Source of the DNA: Ulva prolifera
Lineage: Eukaryota; Chlorophyta; Ulvophyceae; Ulvales; Ulvaceae
Assembly: GCA_023078555.1 (NCBI GenBank)
Contig: CM041199.1
Coordinates: 1,240,001 to 1,304,000, forward strand
DNA length: 64,000 nt
Reading direction: 5' to 3'
Below, one piece after another: positions 56,181-64,000 of this stretch. The notes under the pieces are model-generated. The model was not told where the DNA came from, made no database searches, and saw only the letters and a program-made list of their open reading frames with translations. Every line of letters begins with the position of its first letter. Positions within the stretch are counted from its first letter, which is position 1. The position numbers and the translations under genes are program-made.

Positions 56181-57400
56181 GTTTGATTGTGATGTTTCTC
56201 CATGGCTGTAGCGAGCTCGAGCGCCGGAGGGTTGTCCAGCGAGCGTGCATTACGCAGGAGTGAATGGACCGAAGCGAACACAAATGTGTTCGCTTAAGTG
56301 TCTAGACGTCTGTCTAGACGTTTGTACATCCGGAACAAGACGGGTATACGTATAGCTAGTACGTACACACACTTCTTTGAAGTGTGTCCAGGAATCACAC
56401 AATTTTGTACACGGCCAGCACCACAGAGCCAGCCCCACACGCATACGCATGCACTCAGGGAGGCTCCCGGCCTTCTATAGATATTGTATACACGTCCATT
56501 CGACATGTACATTATTATCTCGCGGTCCAGGAGTACAGCGGGTCTCGGGCAATGCATATCTCCGAGATATATGCCCAGCTGCAGCTAGCCTAGGTAGCTA
56601 CGCCCTTAATTATTTTAAGGGGCGGGCACATGTGCGGGGGGGCTTCGGGCCTGCTGCCCGTGGATACGTAAATACTTTGAATTGAATTCAGTCTTTGCCA
56701 CGGGGGACGGGTTCCGTGGCTCTGATGCATGCTGCGCTGCACAGCACGTGCGCACAGGCGGAGCGCCTGCACGGCCGCATGGCAGCGCTGCGGCTGGCTG
56801 TCCAGGCGGCCGTACTCTATGGTCAGCAAGCGCCTAGGCCCACATAGCGGTACTACTTGCAGAACATAAAAAATTGAACGCGGCAGCTGGCGGCTTGCGA
56901 ACCCGCGCGCTGGCGAAGGGGCTGCGGGTTCACGAGTCCACACTCCAAGTACACTCTGCACGGCAGCGCGGGAAGGTCTCCTGGGCAGGGTCGCCCAGGA
57001 TGCATGCACGTTACCGAGCTCCTTTACGGTCACTAGCAGCATTGACAAATGTGGCGCTGTCGGTGGCGGTGGTGGTGGTGGGTGGTGGGTATGTGCATGT
57101 GGGTGCTACACCAGTCGTGCTGCGTACCACCCTCGGACACCCCCCCGTGCAATGTTTCCACACAGACAACGCAGTCGGCGGTGCCTCGACACATCCCGGT
57201 CACGCGGGCATGTGGCAGAACGAACTCATAGCATACTGATCCATTTGCTCTGCAATAGCAATGTATTAATAGATAAGATAGTAAGACGGTGTATGCATAA
57301 GTTTAGTCTTCAGCGGTCGCGTGTGCGGCGAGATAGGTGCAGTCGCGTTCCGGGTTCTCACCTCGCTGCCACATGCCATCACCACACTGGCCACCCTTGC
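53720..57400. other. Repeat-rich DNA with R5 copies, no supported gene
   Basis: Several R5 tails, a (CA)n tract at about 56136-56175, a duplicated CCATGGGATACCGAG at 55243-55273, and inverted motifs such as TCTAGACGTCTGTCTAGACG near 56301. Open frames are short, and most carry the R5 text in translation. No domain is recognised. Confidence 0.45.
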
Positions 57401-59220
57401 CACTCGCCTCCTCGACGTTACTAACGCCGTCATCACATATGCATGTGCCCTTGCGAAGTCCGAGCTGATCATTGCAGCTGGATCATCTCGAGGCCTTGTG
57501 CAGGCCTTGTGCAGCTGAATGCGTCAAAGGCACCGGGCAACAAACGTGACTGCACACCATGTGTGACAGAAGGGGCATGCCACAGCACAGTGGAGCACAT
57601 GCAAGGTCTGGGTTGCACACATCAGTGCCCTGCCAGCATCACACGAGTGGTGTTAGCAATCAGGTCTACGAACGCATCCCAGTGCAGCATGTCTACAAAG
57701 GTAATGCTGAATGGTTTCGTGACAGAGCTGCCAAGGCAACACATACACCCGTTTACGCCTCTATGAGGCACCTCAGCAGTAGCTTGGTGCTGTACAGTGT
57801 GGCAGCAAGGCTGCTTCGCAAGACAGTGCTACTGTGCAAGTGACTTTGTGTTAAATGGACTGAGCCGACGCATCACACTGTCCACGGGTTCCTCACAAGT
57901 GTACATAGGTAATATAAATTCAGTGACCTTGTATAAAGACACAACATCATAGAGGTGGCACAAGGCTTCGTTAACGTATTGTGGCATAATGAGGAATCAG
58001 CCACAGCATCTGCCTCATCAGTCGCAAGAGGACACAATCGCAGTGCAAGAGAAAAGGCTATCGAAAACAGCAACAGAGATCGGGTGGTTGCATGCGTTGT
58101 GGTGGATGGCCTGAGTTTCTGGGCCAGCACCTGAGTTCAGCTGACCAGCCATCTCGCGATCGTAGACCAAGGCATGCGCCTCGGAAGACGTCAACAACGA
58201 GAAATATATCAGTGCTATCTCACAGAGCTGATGAAACGACTCGCCGTGCAGTGTATAGAGCTGCCTTCAACGCAGTTTGGTTGCGCAGATCTGCCACTGA
58301 ACGCTCGGCCAGCCCCACGTTGGCGCTTGTAGCGGATACAGCTGCCAAACAACAGCATCATTACAGTTCAATTATTTGCTGCAGTGTGAAGCTGTATGCA
58401 GCTGTGCATGCCCACGCGAAAAGCTGCCGCAAGGAGGGATCAAGTTCGCGACGTATCAACGGAACCTATGGTAAAAAAGATATGTACGCCGTTGGTGCTC
58501 TCTCTTGTATCACAAACTCTGCTTACATGATCAACGCTTCACTTGGGCGAGGCCGTGTAGCATTCCTGCAGCTGTGTGCCGGCGTTCCGCAAAACTAATC
58601 GTCACAACGTGGCAATCATCATGCATGCTTGGCTGGCCAGTACCGGTTAACATACGTGACGCGGGGCTGACGCGCGAAGCGGTGTCAACCTGGCGGACAG
58701 CCAACGCCTCCAGGACAGCGAGTCAATGTCAATGGGACAATATATTCAGCCTAGTATCTATTGCTGCTGACATCAAATAGTTCCGGTCGTCAGTGCTCTC
58801 ACTTGCGCACGATTGCACTGCGATAAGTTGCCTGGGGTGATGGAGGGTGGCCCAGTGGTTGTGGACGGTGGCCTTGACTCCAGAGCATGCATAGCGCAGT
58901 GCGTGGCACAGCCAAGTTTGGGCGTGAGATGTCTCACATGACGCTATCGCCGCGTCCGTGGTTCCATGTCATGGCAATGCGTCGTGTGACGCTACAACAC
59001 CCGGGTCGGGGAAATACATCTGTGGCTCGTACACAAATCAGAAGAAGGTCCGGTTAGCGGCAAAACAATAAGAGTAGCTCTGCTATTCTCTATACATAGT
59101 TGCTTTGGCGAACCGCGCTTCCGTGGAAGTCGCCACCCTGCTACAACCCTCCACCACCACCGCCACCGACAGCGCCACATTTGTCAATGCTGCTAGTGGG
59201 TGTTTTTCTTTTGTAATGAC
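57401..59220. other. Unassigned region with possible exons
   Basis: The plus-strand frames 57559-57843 (around YERIPVQHVYKGNAEWFRD) and 58092-58598 (around CSVKLYAAVHAHAKSCRKE) are the longest. They lack recognised domains and clear splice partners. Either could be part of a degraded element or an unknown gene. Confidence 0.3.
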
Positions 59221-59550
59221 TTTACGGTGTTTGTCTTCTCCCGTTCACTCTTTTGTAGCACAGTTCCTTTACGTCTTGTTGAATCTTATAATAATATTAT
59301 ATATAATGTAATAGCGATCACCAGGTGGTGGCCCCGTCACAATTAGAAGTCAGAGGCGGTGCCCGCCGTATTCGCCTGCATGCACCACCCGTCGCGGCCT
59401 ATGAGTCATCGAGTGTAAGTGTGCTCGAGACGTCGGGGGCTTCTGTGCCGGCAGTGCAGCTGCTGACAGGTCGAATCGCATGCAGCCAAACTCTGCGCAG
59501 GTGCATGCGCAAAGTGCAGGGCAAGCGCGAGCAGTTCAAAAGAGACGCAG

Positions 59551-59880
59551 CTATGCCCAGAATGCGCAAAGCACGATCATTTGGAGCTGAATAGCTGAGC
59601 ATTGGAGCGTGTTTGTTCCACAGCTACAGGCAAGGGTTCGTGTCCGCAGTACTCCCCGCTCTTCCTTCGCATCCCTCGGAGTTAAGACAAAGCCAACATC
59701 AAATTTGAATTCGTCAAGGTATGCTTTGGTGCACTGTTTATTGAGCTGCATCCGTCGGGCGCGATGATCATGGCGTGAGAGCCCCTTCCCGTCGCGCTCC
59801 TCCAGGGCACAACCCCACACCTCCGACCGATCGAACAACGCACGGCTCGCGTCGGTGTTCGTGACTGTGATTTGCGCCAT
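59551..59880 (-). CDS. Candidate small gene or exon, unknown
   Basis: ATG near 59880 opens about 109 codons on the minus strand: MAQITVTNTDASRALFDRSE, VWGCALEERDGKGLS, CTKAYLDEFKFDVGFVLTPR, to a stop at 59551-59553. The first 85 codons have GC-rich third positions like real exons; the last 25 look non-coding, so a splice near RTLA is likely. No family is recognised. Confidence 0.35.
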   Translation of the reverse strand: MAQITVTNTDASRALFDRSEVWGCALEERDGKGLSRHDHRARRMQLNKQCTKAYLDEFKFDVGFVLTPRDAKEERGVLRTRTLACSCGTNTLQCSAIQLQMIVLCAFWA

Positions 59881-59928
59881 CGGATACGTTTGGTGGAAGT
59901 TGTTGCTATGCGTCAGTGCGAACGGCAA

Positions 59929-60762
59929 TTAGCAGTAGCACGTGCATATCAAGTGCATTGGCGATGACCTCGAGCACATGCCGCATGCAGCGCGGGCGGG
60001 GAAGTATGCATGCCTGGTGGACAGCTGGTTTGCGTGCTGCCTGACTGCAGCAGCAATGAAATTGCCTGAATTTGCTGTGCACAATGCTTCGGATCGTATA
60101 TGCCCCACTACTGTGTCGACAGCGAGGCTGATTTGCAGTGTTTCCACCTGCTTGAACACTTTGACGACAACTTGTCACCCCCGCCGTATTCATTGACAGC
60201 GCTCACATGTAGTCGATATCGTATATCATTATTATTTGATTCATTTTAAAAAGGTGGAGGTGCAAGTACGGTTGGTAGGTGTCACTGCCAGTGTACTGTA
60301 GATTATGTTCTGTGCCTGCTTGCGCAATGGTGCTTCGTGCGTTGGAACCAGTCAGCCGTTGTCATTTCGTCGAGGCAGAACACAGCTCTCTGTGTCTTCA
60401 TGTAGGTTGAGGTAGCTTGCGCGGCTGTGCTCGTGAATCCGTGAGGGCAGCGTCGCAAACAGCGCGATGACAATGCACGCTTGATTTGTTTGCATGCACC
60501 AACAGCTGCGAGCGGGCATCTTTTTGATCGTTGGTCTTGGCATGCAAATTGCGAATGTAGCATTGCATTGCCATTTTTGTGCCTTGTCGCCTTTGGCCAT
60601 GTAGGTCTGTCATCGGATTCCATGCTCGTGAATTCTGCTGTCCGAGACACTCCCCGGGGCTATCGAACTGGTTGATGCACTGCTACACACGATGCAATCT
60701 CGAAGCCAGTGCTGAGGCGGGCATTGCGTGTACACAATTTGAATCTGAGTCTGGATGCACTC
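59929..60762. other. Upstream region of the PL14-like gene
   Basis: No confident gene. The plus frame 59942-60196 (CIGDDLEHMPHAARAGK) and its antisense are both open. The promoter of the secreted lyase should lie in the last few hundred bases; no TATA box is evident. Confidence 0.35.
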
Positions 60763-63492
60763 ATGCAGGAATTTTTCGTTCAGATGCAGATGCTTCTCGT
60801 CGTTCTTGCTGCGCTGGTCGCATTTGCGGCACCCGCTCTTGCCGGATGTGGCAGCACTCTTATGTCCAACGATTTCAACAAGTACCCAGGAGGATGGCAG
60901 ACATACACCAAGGCTATGATGCAGCAAGATTTCCCTCCGGGTCCTAACAAAATCACCACCTCCCAAGGGGAGCAGAAGCTCACTGGCCTGGTGTTCCTCA
61001 AGTTCGATCGCAATGCGGAGGTCGGCGAGGGAATGTTTCGCGCGAAGAATCCGAAGGGTACATCTCTCACAGGGCATGGACCGTTCCGATGTCCTCGCGC
61101 GCGGCATCCCATGATCACCAAACGCGCCGCGCTGACTGATCTATTGTAGCAGTTGAACTCTCGCTTTCGAGTGGCCACCTCACGCCCGCCATCACGTTAG
61201 TCACACAACTCCCGCTTCTACGGAATTGGACAGGCTGTTTGTGTTGAAGTAGTCAGATGGCTAACGAGGTCGGGCCTTGCAGGATGCTACGCGACCGGCA
61301 TGTGTGGCGCCACATTCGATGTCAGGCTGCCATACAAGGTGAGTGAGGCGACGGTGTCGTACAAGGTCAAGTTTGATGCTGGCTACGCATGGGGACTGGG
61401 CGGAAAATTGCCTGGTCTGTGCTCGGACGGTAAGCCCCGTTTGTGTCCGCCACTGCGCCGCTGCAGTTCGGATTCCTCCTCCACTTGACCGACTCTGCGT
61501 GGCCACTAGAACTCTGAATTGACACCATTGCTCATGTTCAGATGTTGATCCAAACACGTCACCGCGTTGACTATGCTGGGTTGTAGTCATGACCATATCC
61601 AGCTTCATGTTCATGTGACTGTGTTGACCACACCAGGTCACTGCTCCCATGCTTACCTGGCCTCACACAGCCACAGCCACTGACTCAACAATATACTTAC
61701 AAGAATATACTTACTCTCGAATTTGACTCGGGTCATGCCACTGTGTTGACTATGGTGTTGGCATGACAGTATCCAGCTGCATGCGACTGTCTTGACCAAG
61801 CCAAGTCATGTCAAGAGGCACTGCACTCTCTTGACTGCCACAGCTACCATCCACACCCATGCCTCAATGCCATTCCACTCTCTGATGAGCAGTGCACTCT
61901 GATAAGCAGTGCATATGATGTCATCCCTACTGTGTCCATCATACTTGTCCATCATACTGGTCAGCGATGGTCCCGGTCCCGGTCCCGTGGTATCTCCAGA
62001 CACATACAACTCGTACATGCTCAGTGATCATTGCTCACCCCTGCCAGCGTGCTCACACGTCGGTGGTCGCCTGCAGATTGCCCATCCGGCTGCGTCAACA
62101 TGAATGCCAACACGGGCTTCAGTGCGCGGGCGATGTGGCGTGAGGGCGGAGACCTCATGTCGTACATGTACTACGCGGGCATGGACAGCTCGCTGAGCTG
62201 CGGCGAGGACTGGCGCTGGGACAAGACGGCCTCCACCGGCGGCTGGATGGACGTCGAGATGTACGTCAAGGTCAACACCCCAGGTTCGCCGCAGCTCTCT
62301 CTCACCGTGACGGGTTGACGCCTGGCAGACTGCGTCGGTGTGGGCGATGCATGGTGGCCCGTCGCCTTGCATGAATAAGTTGTGCCCTGGGTGCTGGTGC
62401 CTTTGTTTTGTGTACTCCTTGTGCACACAAGCTTGCACCAGTCTCCTCTCCCCTCCGCCGCGCAGGGCTCTGTGCGCAGGGCTCTGCGATCGCAGGTCTG
62501 CATGGGAAACACAGCCCTGCTGTCTCTGCGATCTCGAATGGGTGGCGATGCCGTAATCTCTGCAACATTTTATGAAGAACTCATCGCCTATAGTCCCAGC
62601 TGTTGTGCTGCTCCAGCCTCGCACCGACTCGGCTGTGTGAGCTGACTGGCGTCAGTGGTGTGCAGGGCAGGCGAACGGCATGGAGATCGTCAAGCTCAAC
62701 GGCCAGACCGTGTACAGCTCCAGCACCGTGAAGTACGTGATGGACGGCAAGCACGGGATCGAGAAGTTCACGTTCCGCAGTTTCCATGGCGGCTCCTCCC
62801 CGAAGTGGGCGTCCCCCCAGGACCAGTACATCTAGTGCGTGCCCCTCTCTCCTGCCCCTGCCTGCCACCCACCTGGCCGCACACTTGCATCATGCTGCGC
62901 CCACTGTCCTTCCGCCTCAAACCAGTCGAGTCGGCAGGTCTGCGCGCCGCAGAAAGGAGTGCATGGGTCGGCTGATGCCCGAGTCTCCTGATCCGTCATG
63001 GCGAAGTGCACTTTTCAAGGAGCCTCCAGCGGGGCTGGCTGCAACGCCAAAGAAGCAAGCACACTGCGCCTGCGCACACGCCGCACCCGTCCCCGAAGAC
63101 GATACACCCGGTGCCGCCGCAAAGCATCTCACGGCCGCGCCGCTGTGTGCAGCTTCGACAACATGAAGGTGCAAGAGGGCAACTGCGTCGGCGGCGGCGG
63201 CGGCGGTCCCGAGACTTTCTCATCGGCCGGCGGCAGTGACACCTCCACCTCCGAGACCATCAAGAGCATCCCGGCCTCCCAGGAGAACAGTGGCGTGGGC
63301 GGCGTCGAGCAGCGGCCGTCCCCGACCCCCTCCCCGGAGCCATCCCCCACGCCAGCTATCCGCACCGTGGAGGAGGCTGACGGGCAGGACAAGGCGGACG
63401 TGCAGGTTAAGGCGAAGCACACCGAACGCATGCGCCAGCGCGCAGTGCGCATTCGCGCCGAGAAGAATCGCATGCGCCGCGCCCGCGGCTAA
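60763..63492 (+). CDS. Secreted polysaccharide lyase 14-like protein
   Basis: PL14 enzymes cleave uronic-acid polysaccharides (alginate, glucuronan) by beta-elimination; this one should be secreted and act on cell-wall or mucilage polymers. Five exons join in phase: 60763-61057, 61283-61429, 62077-62283, 62666-62834 and 63153-63492 (about 385 residues, or 378 from the second ATG at 60784). The signal peptide is MQMLLVVLAALVAFAAPALA. Family blocks in order: VSYKVKFDAGYAWGLGGKLPGL, GFSARAMWREGGDLMSYMYY, GGWMDVEMYVKVNTPG, GMEIVKLNGQTVYSS, GIEKFTFRSFHGGSSPKWAS and YFDNMKV. The GGKLPGL and AMWR/YMYY pair mark the jelly-roll active-site cleft. Conserved Cys residues suggest disulfides. After the domain comes a Gly/Ser/Pro-rich linker and a very basic end (around KHTERMRQRAVRIRAEKNR), unusual for a lyase. 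Exact substrate is unknown. Confidence 0.85.
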
Positions 63493-64000
63493 GGCTGCTG
63501 CGGCACGCGCTGCTCTCACTGGGTCTCTCAGGCTTTGGCGGGTTTCGCGGCTCTCCCATTGGGGGGGGGGACACAGAATTTTTGAGTGGTGGTGATGTTC
63601 GGGGGTTTCTGGATGAGGAGACCTCAGGGACGATGCAGGCCGCGCGGTGCATGGGATTCATGCTGCCGGCTGAAGGTCCCGGGCGGGCAGAGTCAACAGA
63701 TGGCATGTGCTGTTATGATTGAGATTGATCACAATGAAAGGCCGAGTGCTGGAGAGGTTAGTCCGTTGCCGCGAGGGTAGCGTGGGGGGCTTGGTCAAGC
63801 CGCGAGGAGCTGCAGCTGCTGCCCGAGCCGGGTTGCTGCTGTTGGAAGGGTGCGCAGCACCGGGTATGCTCAGTGGCATAGGTGTTTGCGGCCATTCCTG
63901 TACACAAAAGTCTAGCTCAGGTTCGGTAGGGGGCAGTCGTGCTTTGTGTTGGGGTGGAATTGGGAAGATCCAGGATTGTTGGATGGGAGAGGGAGGTTGT
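63493..64000. other. 3' flank, no feature seen
   Basis: Downstream of the lyase stop. A run of nine G lies at about 63560-63568 and the rest is GT-rich. No further gene start is evident before the window ends. Confidence 0.4.

Overview
The window is nuclear DNA of a eukaryotic green alga (Chlorophyta). It carries a major LHCII antenna gene of green-algal type. Its genes are split by many spliceosomal introns with GT donors and AGs often inside TGCAG, the exons are GC-rich, and the intergenic DNA is rich in microsatellites and short dispersed repeats. There is no operon structure, phage or CRISPR. Gene models were built by eye: I chose introns that keep the reading frame and restore known family alignments. 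Exon junctions are therefore inferences from sequence, with no transcript support.

Layout. 1-3.7 kb: no supported gene, but two adjacent perfect palindromes. 3.9-9.0 kb (+): exon-like Ala/Pro-rich coding blocks of an unrecognised protein. 10.7-16.1 kb: a 104-bp MITE, then a complete-looking 4.2-kb non-LTR retrotransposon (C2H2 finger, reverse transcriptase, restriction-like endonuclease) with truncated tail copies packed around TACATA repeats. 17.4-21.3 kb (-): TAN1/THUMPD1, the tRNA acetylation adaptor, in 7 exons. 22.0-26.7 kb (+): a TBC1D19 orthologue in 8 exons, divergent from TAN1. 27.5-28.3 kb (-): an LHCII gene with its first exon unresolved. 29-33.5 kb: weak candidate exons and repeats. 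33.8-36.9 kb (+): cathepsin Z/X protease. 38.7-42.2 kb (-): a PPOX-like FMN-binding split-barrel flavoprotein in 5 exons. 44.4-48.0 kb (-): an F-box-like/leucine-rich protein in 3 exons. 48-60.7 kb: mostly repeats (MITE, poly-GA, AT and G tracts, LINE tails, a retroposon-like tail family). 60.8-63.5 kb (+): a secreted polysaccharide lyase 14-like protein in 5 exons.

The recognisable genes are unrelated housekeeping, photosynthetic and secretory functions, as expected in a nuclear genome: tRNA modification, membrane traffic, light harvesting, lysosomal/vacuolar proteolysis, flavoprotein redox, protein-protein adaptor and cell-wall carbohydrate cleavage. No shared pathway is evident.

The most notable new material is the mobile DNA. 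One MITE family has five copies of exactly 104 bp with 6-bp target duplications. The retrotransposon family repeatedly inserts where the target begins TACA, most often TACATA. A TIR-like repeat pair and several short dispersed families are also present.
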